Origin: Treponema socranskii subsp. buccale
GTDB lineage: Bacteria > Spirochaetota > Spirochaetia > Treponematales > Treponemataceae
Assembly (NCBI RefSeq): GCF_024181585.1
Contig: NZ_CP054258.1
Span: 1,550,001-1,614,000 of the forward strand
Length of the DNA: 64,000 bases
Reading direction: 5' to 3'
In this document: in pieces, positions 49,853-58,168 of the stretch
Position numbering within the stretch: position 1 is the stretch's first letter
Layout of the letters: each line of letters begins with the position of its first letter
Notes under the pieces: model-generated
What the model was told of the DNA's origin: nothing
What the model saw: only the letters and a program-made list of their open reading frames with translations
Databases searched by the model: none
Program-made: the position numbers and the translations under genes

Positions 49853-50016
49853 TATACTCCGTATTGTCAGGTTTTCCGAAAGGCAGTCGCGTCATTGGCA
49901 ATTCGGCGAAACAAAGCCGAAAGAGGGATTCACAATGCGGAGCCGGACCGCAAATCCGGAATTGCGGGAAAGAGCAAGTAGGCGTTTTGCCGAACATCTT
50001 TCCCTCTTGTTTTTTT
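49853..50016 (+). ncRNA. Candidate structured RNA with alternative pairings and a terminator
   Basis: TATACT (49853-49858) is a possible -10, so the RNA would start near 49865. Stem TTCGGC/GCCGAA (49902-49921) competes with a long-range 10-bp pairing of 49903-49912 to 49984-49993. AAGAGGGA (49921-49928) can pair with TCCCTCTT (50001-50008). CCGGA/TCCGG (49943-49959) competes with CCGCAA/TTGCGG (49948-49967). A terminator, GGGAAAG (49966-49972) with CTTTCCC (49998-50004), ends in seven T (50010-50016). Such mutually exclusive stems are typical of riboswitches or attenuators. The fragment GCAAATCCGG recalls cobalamin riboswitches, but the defining B12 boxes are absent. Confidence 0.45.
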
Positions 50017-50065
50017 AAAGCGCAGAGCCGCGCGGAAGCAAACCGTGATACAGCGTATGCACGGC

Positions 50066-50094
50066 TGTACACGCACTGTAAAATCGCTTACAAT
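50066..50094 (+). promoter_or_regulatory. Putative leaderless promoter of the GNAT gene
   Basis: TGTACA (50066-50071), a 17-bp spacer and TACAAT (50089-50094) are followed by six bases and the ATG at 50101. Confidence 0.5.
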
Positions 50095-50100
50095 GATCGT

Positions 50101-50628
50101 ATGATCTTCCGTGCAGCCCGTCCGTCGGATATCCGCTCTATTATGGATATTGAAGCGGCATCCTTCGACGCCGCTACGCGCGAAAGCGAAGCCGTGTTTT
50201 TATCGCGCATCGAAATCTGTAAAAACTGTTTTATCGTCTTCGAAGATCCGTCCTCTCACGCACTTTGCGGCTATTTCAGCGCGGAAAAATGGGAACGTAT
50301 CCCCGAAAGCGATAAAGCGTTTTCGCTCGAACACGACCCGGTCTCTTCGCACCGCCCTGCCGGCAGCGTGCTCTATTTGAGTTCATTCGCATTGCTTCCC
50401 GAATACCGCGGGTGCGGCATCGGGAAAAAACTCTTTTCTCAATCGGTCGAACGCTTTTCATCCGGCAATCCGGAAGTAAAAACCGCGCTTCTCCTCGTAA
50501 ACGAAGCGTGGCGCGGCGCACTGCACATCTACAAAAAAAACGGGTTTTCTGAATTCCGCCGCATCGAAAATTTTTTTGCCGAAGACGGCGTAAAAACAGC
50601 CGGCATCGTCATGACGAAAGCGCTGTAA
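50101..50628 (+). CDS. GNAT-family N-acetyltransferase
   Basis: This 175-residue acetyl-CoA-dependent transferase starts MIFRAARPSDIRSIMDIEAA. The acetyl-CoA pyrophosphate loop is LLPEYRGCGIGKKLF, the RxxGxG/A motif. The C-terminal part ALHIYKKNGFSEF is the usual Y-x-x-x-GF motif of the fold. The substrate could be a protein N-terminus (RimI-like) or a small amine; nothing decides. There is no Shine-Dalgarno sequence and the -10 is 6 nt from the ATG. The structured RNA upstream ends about 85 nt before this gene. Confidence 0.85.
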   Translation: MIFRAARPSDIRSIMDIEAASFDAATRESEAVFLSRIEICKNCFIVFEDPSSHALCGYFSAEKWERIPESDKAFSLEHDPVSSHRPAGSVLYLSSFALLPEYRGCGIGKKLFSQSVERFSSGNPEVKTALLLVNEAWRGALHIYKKNGFSEFRRIENFFAEDGVKTAGIVMTKAL

Positions 50629-50659
50629 AACAGCATCACATACACACTCGATTTTGATT

Positions 50660-50688
50660 TTGACTAAATACGGTAAATCAATTACAAT
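50660..50688 (+). promoter_or_regulatory. pncB promoter and structured leader
   Basis: TTGACT (50660-50665), a 17-bp spacer and TACAAT (50683-50688) give a leader of about 100 nt. The leader holds a hairpin AATCGCG-AATA-CGCGATT near 50754-50771, close to the ribosome binding site GAGG, which could affect translation. Confidence 0.55.
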
Positions 50689-50798
50689 ACGGCTTGTCAG
50701 GGAATGCAGCGTAAGACGGATGCCGGCAAAGCGCGCAAAAAACCTCTCTGAAAAATCGCGAATACGCGATTATCGATTTTTATCAATGAGGTATTTGT

Positions 50799-52310
50799 AT
50801 GAAAGAATCCGAAGCGAAATCTTCCCCGTCTGAAAGCTGCGGCATTACGAGCGCGCTCTTTACCGACTTTTACGAACTTACGATGGCGCAGGGCTATTGG
50901 AAAGAAAAGATGAACCGCCCCGTCGTCTTCGATATGTTTTTCAGGCGCCAGCCGTGGGCGGGCGGTTTTTCCGTTCTCGCGGGAAATGAAACGCTCATCG
51001 ACATTCTCACGTCGTTTCGATTCGGAGAGGCCGACATCGCGTACCTCGCCGAACAAAAGATATTCGATAAAGGTTTTCTCGATTATTTAAAGGATTTTTC
51101 GTTCGGAGGCGATGTCTACATGATGGACGAAGGATCGGTGATTTTTCCGCAGGAACCGCTCATTCGAATCCACGCAAATCTCATCGAAGCGCAGATCGTC
51201 GAAGGATTGATTTTAAATTACGTAAACTTTCAAAGCCTCATCGCGACGAAAACCGCCCGCGTATGGCTCGCATCGAACAAGGGGAGCCTCATGGAATTCG
51301 GTTTGCGCCGAGCGCAGGGTCCCGACGGAGCGATGAGCGCATCGCGCGCGGCTTTCATCGGCGGAGCTGCGGGAACGTCGAACACGCTTGCGGGAAAGCG
51401 GTACGGCATCCCCGTCATGGGAACGATGGCGCATTCGTGGATCATGTCGTTTTCGTCCGAGCTCGAAGCATTCCGTGCGTACGCGAAAATCTATCCCGAG
51501 CATTCTGTCTTTTTGATCGATACTTACGATACGCTGAAATCGGGGATCAAAAACGCGATCATCGCGGGCAAAGAACTCGCCGCAAAAGGATATAATTTCG
51601 GCGTACGCCTCGATTCGGGCGACATCTCCTATCTTTCGACGGAAGTGCGGAAAAAGCTCGATGCGGCGGGTTTGCCGAACGCGAAGATTTCCGTTTCGAA
51701 CGAACTCACCGAAGATATCATTTCGACGCTTGTCGCCGAGCGCGTTCCGATCGACAGCTGGGGCGTCGGCACGCACATGGTAACCGGCGGAAAAGAATCG
51801 TCGTTTACCGGCGTGTATAAGCTTGCCGCCCGTCACGACAAAAAAACGGACACCCTCGCCCCTGCGATGAAGTTTTCGGACAATCCAGCGAAGACGACAA
51901 ACCCCGGCATAAAAAACGTATTCCGCCTCTACGACGAGTGCGGTATGGCAAAAGCCGACATCCTCGCGCTCGACGGAGAAAAAATCGAAAAAGGAAAAGA
52001 ATACCGCTACTATCACCCGATGATCGACTACCGCCAATTCGCTTTTACGGCATCCCGCATCGAGCCGCTTTTAAAAAAGCGAGTCGAAAGCGGAAAGCGT
52101 ACGAAGGCTCGCATTCCCGATAGCGAACAGCTTGCGGTAAGCCGGAAGACGATGCGGGAGCAGCTCGAAACGTTCGACGAATCGTACAAGCGCTTATTGA
52201 ATCCTCACATCTATAAAGTGTCGATAACGGAAAAACTGAAAGATTTGAAGCTGCGCTTTATCAAAGACAATATTAGCCTGAATGCGAGTTTCGAAAGTAT
52301 TTCTAAATAA
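50799..52310 (+). CDS. pncB: Nicotinate phosphoribosyltransferase
   Basis: This 503-residue enzyme makes nicotinate mononucleotide from nicotinate and PRPP in NAD salvage. The start ALFTDFYELTMAQGYW, FGLRRAQGPDGAMSASRAAF (with the phosphoribosylated-residue region), MAHSWIMSF with the conserved His, and VRLDSGDISYLS are family hallmarks. A second domain follows with GVGTHMVTGGKESSF. Length is normal. The ATG follows GAGG. It is transcribed alone from a TTGACT/TACAAT promoter. De novo NAD genes are not in the window, and such spirochetes often depend on salvage. Confidence 0.93.
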   Translation: MKESEAKSSPSESCGITSALFTDFYELTMAQGYWKEKMNRPVVFDMFFRRQPWAGGFSVLAGNETLIDILTSFRFGEADIAYLAEQKIFDKGFLDYLKDFSFGGDVYMMDEGSVIFPQEPLIRIHANLIEAQIVEGLILNYVNFQSLIATKTARVWLASNKGSLMEFGLRRAQGPDGAMSASRAAFIGGAAGTSNTLAGKRYGIPVMGTMAHSWIMSFSSELEAFRAYAKIYPEHSVFLIDTYDTLKSGIKNAIIAGKELAAKGYNFGVRLDSGDISYLSTEVRKKLDAAGLPNAKISVSNELTEDIISTLVAERVPIDSWGVGTHMVTGGKESSFTGVYKLAARHDKKTDTLAPAMKFSDNPAKTTNPGIKNVFRLYDECGMAKADILALDGEKIEKGKEYRYYHPMIDYRQFAFTASRIEPLLKKRVESGKRTKARIPDSEQLAVSRKTMREQLETFDESYKRLLNPHIYKVSITEKLKDLKLRFIKDNISLNASFESISK

Positions 52311-52363
52311 AGCTGTGCTTTCGGCGAGAACCCGTCTGCTTAGCCGCGGTCGAGCTTTTTATG

Positions 52364-52502
52364 ACAGGCTTCCGCAAGCCTAACGCTCGAAACGGCACGC
52401 AGCCGGAACCTCGCCTCCGCATCATTTTATGTATTTTCGAAGCTCGCCGTTCATTGATACATGAAACGGTTGGAAGATTTCGAGTTTCAGAAAACTCGAA
52501 AT
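52364..52502. terminator. Hairpins in the convergent gap between pncB and the sulfur transporter
   Basis: AGGCTT-CCGC-AAGCCT (52364-52379) and the strong stem ATTTCGAGTTT/AAACTCGAAAT (52477-52487 and 52492-52502) lie in a 220-bp gap between convergent genes. Neither has a T-run, but the second is large enough to act in both directions. No gene is seen in the gap. Confidence 0.4.
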
Positions 52503-52533
52503 CCAAGCTTATTAAAAAGCCGGCAGGCGGCTG

Positions 52534-53802
52534 TTATTTTCTGCCGCAAGCACGGTACACGTTTTTGAGGATCGCGTTTCCGAGTATGCCGCCCGCAACG
52601 AGCGCGATAAAAAAGATCCAGCCGGAAAGCGAAAAATTTGCGATCGGCGTATAGAGCGCGCCGACGTTGCAGCCGTTCGAAAGACGTGTGCCGAATCCCA
52701 TTGCAAAGCCGCCTACGGCATAGATGAGTGCGTCGAGAGGCGTAATTTTAAGCCCGTTCGTAAAAGCCTTCGTAAACATACCCGCCATAAGCAGATAGAT
52801 AAGAGTCCCGACGACGATGCCGATATTTTGCATATTCATCGGATTTTCGGCAAAGGGCATCGTAAAGGGACCGGCCGGCTTATTTGCAAACGATGTGATC
52901 GTATCGGTTGAGACACCGAAAACTCTCAGAAGTCTTCCGAACCAAAAGCCGAAGGGAGTGGACGCGCCCCATCCCGCCTTCGTAACGCCCATGAGCAGCG
53001 TAAACAAAACGGATAAAAGCACCGCGCCCTCGACGAGCGTCCACGGTTTTACAAAGAGGCGGTCGTAGGTAGCGCCGCTCAAAATTTTGTAATGAGAGCT
53101 GTCGATATTCGAGAGTTTATCCTGCACGGTTTCCGTGTCGACGCCGGTGTACGTATTCGACCGCTTGCGCTTTTTTTCGTAGAGATACGAGAGCGCGATA
53201 ACAATGCCGGCGAAGACCATCGTTACGGCTACCGCTCCGATGTATTCGATGCGTTTGTTGCCGCCGAACCAGTCGGGAATAAATACGCCGTCCGGGAATG
53301 TCGCCGTCGAAACGAGGGATTTTTTTACCCAATCGGCTTTCGCTTGAATGGGAAACCCGACAAATACGCCGATGCAAAAAAAGAGGAGCGTGACGAGGGC
53401 GCGCGGAAAGCCGGTCACCAAATCGGTAAGCGTACCGGTTGCGCAGCACGATGAACAGCTCATTCCGAAGCCGAACAGAATGCCTCCGATGACAAGTCCC
53501 GCATTGATCGGGTTGACCCAGAGATCGTACTTTGTCGCGTCTCCGAAAATCAAAAACGATGCGGTGAGAACCGCCGAAAGAACGAACATGAGCATGAGCG
53601 CGCGCATGAGTTTCGTCGAACCTGCGCGATAGGCGCGGTTGATACTGCCGGCAAATCCGAAAAACGAGCGCGAAAGCACATAACCGAGAGCAAGTCCCAT
53701 AACCCAGCGAAAAAAAACCATATCCGTTTTTAATGAAGCGGATCCCAACGCGATGCACAGAATAAGCAGCGCGACTCCGATAATCTTTTCAATCGTTTTC
53801 AT
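52534..53802 (-). CDS. YeeE/YedE-family sulfur-compound transporter
   Basis: This 422-residue membrane protein has about 10 helices and two DUF395-type halves. Each carries conserved Cys motifs in membrane loops: GFGMSCSSCCATGTLTDL in the first and RLSNGCNVGALYTPIANF in the second. In TsuA-type YeeE, such cysteines relay thiosulfate; YedE relatives are linked to selenium or sulfur. A cytoplasmic loop (about 185-225) is charged. It is the second gene after a CoA-disulfide reductase-rhodanese protein, 24 nt away, so imported sulfane sulfur or thiosulfate is a likely substrate. Confidence 0.85.
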   Translation of the reverse strand: MKTIEKIIGVALLILCIALGSASLKTDMVFFRWVMGLALGYVLSRSFFGFAGSINRAYRAGSTKLMRALMLMFVLSAVLTASFLIFGDATKYDLWVNPINAGLVIGGILFGFGMSCSSCCATGTLTDLVTGFPRALVTLLFFCIGVFVGFPIQAKADWVKKSLVSTATFPDGVFIPDWFGGNKRIEYIGAVAVTMVFAGIVIALSYLYEKKRKRSNTYTGVDTETVQDKLSNIDSSHYKILSGATYDRLFVKPWTLVEGAVLLSVLFTLLMGVTKAGWGASTPFGFWFGRLLRVFGVSTDTITSFANKPAGPFTMPFAENPMNMQNIGIVVGTLIYLLMAGMFTKAFTNGLKITPLDALIYAVGGFAMGFGTRLSNGCNVGALYTPIANFSLSGWIFFIALVAGGILGNAILKNVYRACGRK

Positions 53803-53826
53803 ATTGCCTCCCTTAATAATTAATAT

Positions 53827-55524
53827 TTATTTGAAATTATATGCCGTAACGATAGGCTTCCTGTTTCGCACTTTATCGGTAAAGTATTCGTATTCGCTCA
53901 CGCCGAGGAAAGAGCCCATGATATTGTACACGTTTTTCCAGCCGCTGCCCTGCAGCGCGCAGATTGCGTTATAGCTCCGCTGGCTCGAGCGGCAATGCAA
54001 GTACACGGGTTTGTCTTTCGGTATTTCGTTCATGCGTTCACGAAGAGCGCTCAGCGGGATATTGACGGCGTTTACGATATGCCCCGCTTCATATTCTTTC
54101 GGCTCGCGCACGTCGATAATGCACGCGTTTTGCTCGACAAGCTCGCGCACTTTCGTAACCGGCACTTGCTTGAAGACGCCGTTCAATATATTGAGGCCGA
54201 CAAGCGCCGCGTGATTAACGACGTCTTTTGCGGTGCCGAACATCGGCGAATAGCACAGTTCGAGCTCTTTCAAATCTTCGAGCGTGCCGTGCAGCATAAT
54301 GCAGGCCGCGATGACGTCGACTCTTTTATCGACCGCACCTTTTCCTATCGCCTGCGCACCGATGATCGCTCCTGACGGTTTTTCGAAAATCAATTTGAAA
54401 AAGAGCGGATTCGCATTCGGCATAAGGCCGACTTTATCGCCGGGGATGACGTACACGTAATCGTAATCGATGCCCGCATCTTTACACGCTTTTTCGTTTA
54501 AGCCGGTACACGCCGCATTGAAATCGAAACAGCGGATAACCGATGAACCGATGACGCCGGTGTTGCGGTGCGGAATGCGGTACATATCGTCGGCGGCCGC
54601 TCTCGCTTCTCTTTGGGCGGGACCTGCAAGCGTGAGGCGCGTTTTTTTATTTGTGATAAAGTGCGTCACTTCGACCGCATCGCCTACGGCGTAGATGTCG
54701 GGAACGTTCGTGCGGTAATTGTGATCGACGAGGATACCGCCCGTCGCGCCGAGCGCGACGCCTGCCGACTTTGCAAGTTCGGTTTCAGGCCGTACGCCGA
54801 GCGCCATGATGACCGCCCCTGCAGCGATCTTTTTGCCGCTTTCGGTCGTAATGTCTTTTTCGCCGATCTCTTTGATGCCGTCGCCGAGGACGAGAGCGAC
54901 GCCTTTGTCGTACAGCTCTTTGTGCAAAATCTGCGCCATATCGTAATCGAACGGCGCGAGCACTTGGTCGAGTTTTTCGACGAGCGTGACGTTTTTTCCG
55001 GCAAGCTTAAAGTTTTCGGCGACTTCGATACCGATAAATCCGCCGCCGACTACGACGATATCGCTTACCGAGTGCTCCGTAACGTAATCGTCGATCTTTT
55101 TGATATCGACGACGTTGCGCACCGAAAACACGTGCGTTTTATCGATGCCCGGAATAGAACGCGGCATGACGGGAGACGCGCCCGGAGAAAGGACGAGCGT
55201 ATCGTAGCTTTCGCCAAACTCTTTTCCGCTCGTCAAATCCTTTACGGTAACCGTTTTTTTATCGGCGTTTACTTTGAGCACTTCGTGCGACGTTTTCGCG
55301 ATAATATTATACTGTTTTTTAAACTGCTCGGGCGACATAAGCACGAGGTCGCCGCTTTCTTTTACGATCCGGCTCAAAAAAAAGGGCAGCGAACAATTCG
55401 AAAACGAAACGTTCGGCCCCTTTTCAAACATAACGACTTCAGCACTTTCATCGAGTCTTCGGGCACGGGCGGCAACGGAAGCACCGCCTGCGACTCCGCC
55501 GACGATTACGATTTTTTTTGCCAT
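53827..55524 (-). CDS. CoA-disulfide reductase with C-terminal rhodanese domain
   Basis: This 565-residue flavoenzyme starts with the FAD motif IVIVGGVAGGASVAARAR. The active-site Cys in VSFSNCSLPFF and the NAD(P) site VVVGGGFIGIEVAENF follow. The C-terminal rhodanese domain (about 465-550) has its active Cys in YLHCRSSQRS. Such CoADR-Rhd proteins reduce CoA disulfide, CoA polysulfide or elemental sulfur with NAD(P)H. It is co-transcribed with the sulfur transporter downstream. The promoter is TTGACA-18-TATACT. NADH oxidases share the fold, but the single Cys and rhodanese domain favour a sulfur role. Confidence 0.9.
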   Translation of the reverse strand: MAKKIVIVGGVAGGASVAARARRLDESAEVVMFEKGPNVSFSNCSLPFFLSRIVKESGDLVLMSPEQFKKQYNIIAKTSHEVLKVNADKKTVTVKDLTSGKEFGESYDTLVLSPGASPVMPRSIPGIDKTHVFSVRNVVDIKKIDDYVTEHSVSDIVVVGGGFIGIEVAENFKLAGKNVTLVEKLDQVLAPFDYDMAQILHKELYDKGVALVLGDGIKEIGEKDITTESGKKIAAGAVIMALGVRPETELAKSAGVALGATGGILVDHNYRTNVPDIYAVGDAVEVTHFITNKKTRLTLAGPAQREARAAADDMYRIPHRNTGVIGSSVIRCFDFNAACTGLNEKACKDAGIDYDYVYVIPGDKVGLMPNANPLFFKLIFEKPSGAIIGAQAIGKGAVDKRVDVIAACIMLHGTLEDLKELELCYSPMFGTAKDVVNHAALVGLNILNGVFKQVPVTKVRELVEQNACIIDVREPKEYEAGHIVNAVNIPLSALRERMNEIPKDKPVYLHCRSSQRSYNAICALQGSGWKNVYNIMGSFLGVSEYEYFTDKVRNRKPIVTAYNFK

Positions 55525-55566
55525 TTTTTCAATTACCTCCTGTTTTTATAACAAACTAACATATTC

Positions 55567-55596
55567 AGTATACAAGGCGAAATTAAAAACTGTCAA
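55567..55596 (-). promoter_or_regulatory. Promoter of the CoA-disulfide reductase-transporter operon
   Basis: On the minus strand a perfect TTGACA (55596-55591), an 18-bp spacer and TATACT (55572-55567) precede the gene. Confidence 0.65.
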
Positions 55597-55664
55597 GATT
55601 ACGCATTATTATTAGGTCGAATTTACACGTTATGAGTAAAACGGCGGAGATTTCGGCGATTGCT

Positions 55665-56906
55665 TTACATTTTATCCATAATGTTTGAGAGCAGCACATT
55701 GCATGCGTCGTCGTTTATGCCGAGCTTTTTGGCAGCCCGTATGTCTGCAAGCGCGCTTTCGTATTCGCCCTTTTCGTAATACGCTTCCGAACGGTGATAA
55801 AACGCATGCGACTGATATTCGTTGATCGAAAGCGATCGTGAAAAACAACCGATTGCCCCGTCGTTGTCTCCGAGAATGGCGTGTACGATCCCCTCGTAAT
55901 AGAGCGCACGGAAATTTTTCGGATTATACGCAAAGCTCGATTTAAAATCTTCAAGCGCTTTTTGATATTCGCTGTCGGTAAAATACGCCATACCGCGGTG
56001 CTTATGAATGACCGACAAGACGACATCGGCCGGCGCAGGCTTCGATTCGATAATTTGCGTATAGATTTTGATCGCCCTCGCCAAATCTCCCGTATTGTGC
56101 GCATGGATCGCTTCGAGAAGCAAATCGTCGATCGTTCCTTTTGCAAAAGAAGAAGGAAAATCCGGTTCGGTCGATATCTTTTTTATTCCGCGTTTTATCG
56201 CATCAAGTTCATCGACTTTTTCATAAAATAATTTTCGCCGCTCGTTTACTTCACCTTGCAATCTTTTTTGATAATCTCGGATTTCCTGGAAAATCGTATC
56301 GGCAAGCGTGAGCGACGCGTTGATCGAGGCGAGTTTCCTTCGAAGCGGCAGATCGAACGGGGAAAACTCGCTTTTGTAAATAAGCTCGTGCTCCACTTCC
56401 GCCCATGCGTCCTGTAAAATCGTTCGAACCTGTATTTCGCACACGATATCGTCTAAGCGCGGAAGCGACGGAAAATCGGACGGCGGCGGAAAACACGAAT
56501 CCGGAATTTTTACGAGGATGTGAATCGATTCGTATTCGAACGCTTTGAAATTTTCGGCCGGACCTTTTTGTTCGATTTCCCGCACATCGAAAAGATTTTT
56601 GACTTGCGCCGAAACTTCGGAAAGATCTTCGAGAAACGCACAGATGATGCGTATGCCGACCATATCGGTAAGACAAACGAGAGAGCCGTCGGCAGGCGGC
56701 TGCACTTTTAAGCGCAGAATCTTTTTATAATAGCTGTCGAAAGATTTGATGCGCGCTTTATACGTCGGAGGAGAAGCGAGCGAAACGCCGTCTTCCAGAC
56801 GCTTTTGAATATTTGCCATGACGGCACAAAAATACGGCGCATACGATTCATAGGTTTTTTGAATATGGATTTTTGCCGGCAGATTATCGTAAGACTTGTG
56901 TTCCAT
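55665..56906 (-). CDS. RelA/SpoT-domain alarmone synthetase with TPR repeats
   Basis: Residues about 30-215 form a RelA_SpoT nucleotidyltransferase domain: TYKARIKSFDSYYKKILRL, the segment LTDMVGIRIICAFLEDLSEV with the metal Asp, FKAFEYESIHILV, and VCEIQVRTILQDAWAEVEHE with the conserved EIQVRT. No HD hydrolase domain is present, so this should make but not break (p)ppGpp. The C-terminal half has three or four TPR repeats (HRGMAYFTDSEYQKALEDFK, YYEGIVHAILGDNDGAIGCF), a protein-interaction module in place of the TGS/ACT domains. A multi-domain partner is implied. The -10 overlaps the flaA terminator's T-run. Confidence 0.85.
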   Translation of the reverse strand: MEHKSYDNLPAKIHIQKTYESYAPYFCAVMANIQKRLEDGVSLASPPTYKARIKSFDSYYKKILRLKVQPPADGSLVCLTDMVGIRIICAFLEDLSEVSAQVKNLFDVREIEQKGPAENFKAFEYESIHILVKIPDSCFPPPSDFPSLPRLDDIVCEIQVRTILQDAWAEVEHELIYKSEFSPFDLPLRRKLASINASLTLADTIFQEIRDYQKRLQGEVNERRKLFYEKVDELDAIKRGIKKISTEPDFPSSFAKGTIDDLLLEAIHAHNTGDLARAIKIYTQIIESKPAPADVVLSVIHKHRGMAYFTDSEYQKALEDFKSSFAYNPKNFRALYYEGIVHAILGDNDGAIGCFSRSLSINEYQSHAFYHRSEAYYEKGEYESALADIRAAKKLGINDDACNVLLSNIMDKM

Positions 56907-56923
56907 AACTCGAAATCAAATTA

Positions 56924-56974
56924 TAAAAAAACGTCCCTTAGTCTCGCCGAACAGGGCGGGCATAAAGGACGTTT
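56924..56974 (-). terminator. flaA terminator
   Basis: On the minus strand AAACGTCC (56974-56967) pairs with GGACGTTT (56936-56929), with an inner CGCC/GGCG stem, followed by a T-run (56930-56924). The T-run overlaps a TATAAT (56925-56920) that could serve the next gene. Confidence 0.8.
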
Positions 56975-56996
56975 ATTAAAAGAAACTTACGGCAGC

Positions 56997-58088
56997 TTAT
57001 CGTGCATTTGCGGCGTTGCCCGACGAACGTGCGGCATTCGACGTAGAATTTTCGTTGAGACTCGAAGTAAAGCTTTCTTCCGTCGCCTGTTTAACGCGTT
57101 CGAGATAGCGGTTCACCTGTTTGTTGCCGAAGCGCTCCATTTCGATGGCCTGGCGTTTCTTTTCACGCGCACGGACAATACCCCACACATCTTCGTCGGC
57201 GATATCGCGTTCGGACGTCAACACGGCTTTGTCGTAGATGATCTTAACGTCTTTGAAATAGCCGATATAGTCGCCGCCGATGTGAGCGGCATCGCGCGTA
57301 ATCTGGAAGCCCGTGAATTTTACGTACGGAATACCGCGCGGATAGATCGGGTACACGCGGATTTCGCGGTTGCGGATATCGGCGATATACTGCGGGTTAT
57401 TCCACACAAGCTCCTTCCAGCCGTCGAATCCGAGATAGCCCATAAAATAGCGGCGTTCGATTCCGTCGTTGTCTTTGAGCAAAACGTACAGACCTTCGGG
57501 ATAGTTCATACCCATCGTCGTAACGGCGATCGATTTGATCGCACCGACATTTCTGACGACCCCGAAACCGTCTTCGAAGAGGGTTTTGCCGCTCGCTTTT
57601 TCTTCATCGGTCTGTGCCTGACGGTTGCCGTCGGCATCCGCTCCCGCAAGCGGTTCAAACGCGGGAATATCGAACGGCGGTTCGATGCGCGCATTTGCGT
57701 TCGAATTCCATTCCGGGAAAAGGACGCGGACACCCATGACGTTCGAACCTGCGAACGGCACATCGGCTTCGCTGCGTACCGGAGCTGCGACGACCGTCGA
57801 AACCCCCATCGACTGCACGTTTTGCGCAGATGAATTCAGCACGACTTCCCATTCGGGGAGAGCGAGAGAGGTTTTCATGAGATCCCGCTGCTCTGCGGTG
57901 AATGTCGCGCCCGCAGCCGCCGCGTAATTCATTACGGTACGGCTGTTCTGCGTCGGATTGCCGTTTGCGTCGGCGACGATGTCCGCATCGAGCTGCGTAA
58001 AATCGATAACCATCGATTCCGCAGCAAAAAGCCCCGCGCCTCCGGTGAGCAGCATCCCCGCCGCGATCACTAAAAAAGTCTTCTTCAT
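56997..58088 (-). CDS. flaA: Periplasmic flagellar filament outer layer (sheath) protein FlaA
   Basis: This 363-residue protein sheaths the spirochete's periplasmic flagella. It has a Sec signal peptide (MKKTFLVIAAGMLLTGGAGL). It carries FlaA motifs such as MGVRVLFPEWNSNANARIEP, FEDGFGVVRNVGAIKSIAVT, GLYVLLKDNDGIERRYFMGY and NPQYIADIRNREIRVYPIYP. The Ser/Asn-rich C-terminal tail is poorly conserved. The start follows AGGAG. A promoter of TTGACA and TATCGT lies upstream and a strong terminator downstream, so it is monocistronic and probably highly expressed. FlaA is the best marker of spirochete origin in this window. Confidence 0.95.
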   Translation of the reverse strand: MKKTFLVIAAGMLLTGGAGLFAAESMVIDFTQLDADIVADANGNPTQNSRTVMNYAAAAGATFTAEQRDLMKTSLALPEWEVVLNSSAQNVQSMGVSTVVAAPVRSEADVPFAGSNVMGVRVLFPEWNSNANARIEPPFDIPAFEPLAGADADGNRQAQTDEEKASGKTLFEDGFGVVRNVGAIKSIAVTTMGMNYPEGLYVLLKDNDGIERRYFMGYLGFDGWKELVWNNPQYIADIRNREIRVYPIYPRGIPYVKFTGFQITRDAAHIGGDYIGYFKDVKIIYDKAVLTSERDIADEDVWGIVRAREKKRQAIEMERFGNKQVNRYLERVKQATEESFTSSLNENSTSNAARSSGNAANAR

Positions 58089-58134
58089 TTTGGAAGCTCC
58101 TTATACTATTCGATGTAGCCTTGTACCGTCTATC

Positions 58135-58163
58135 ACGATAGTACAAAAAACTCCATTTGTCAA
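58135..58163 (-). promoter_or_regulatory. flaA promoter
   Basis: On the minus strand a perfect TTGACA (58163-58158), a 17-bp spacer and TATCGT (58140-58135) are followed by a leader of about 40 nt with an AGGAG ribosome binding site. Confidence 0.5.
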
Positions 58164-58168
58164 GGATT

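Noticed and set aside
49865-49890. Possible SRP RNA apical motif (GTCAGG...AGGCAGTC)
   Set aside because: The GGAA tetraloop and the symmetric internal loop of SRP RNA are not formed.
49940-49970. Cobalamin riboswitch resemblance (GCAAATCCGG) in the structured RNA
   Set aside because: The GCCACTG-type core and the second B12 box are missing, and the downstream gene is a GNAT acetyltransferase. Only the structure is reported.
52364-52390. GCCTAAC at 52377, like an attC R'' box
   Set aside because: No matching GTTAGGC follows at a suitable distance, and no L boxes are present.
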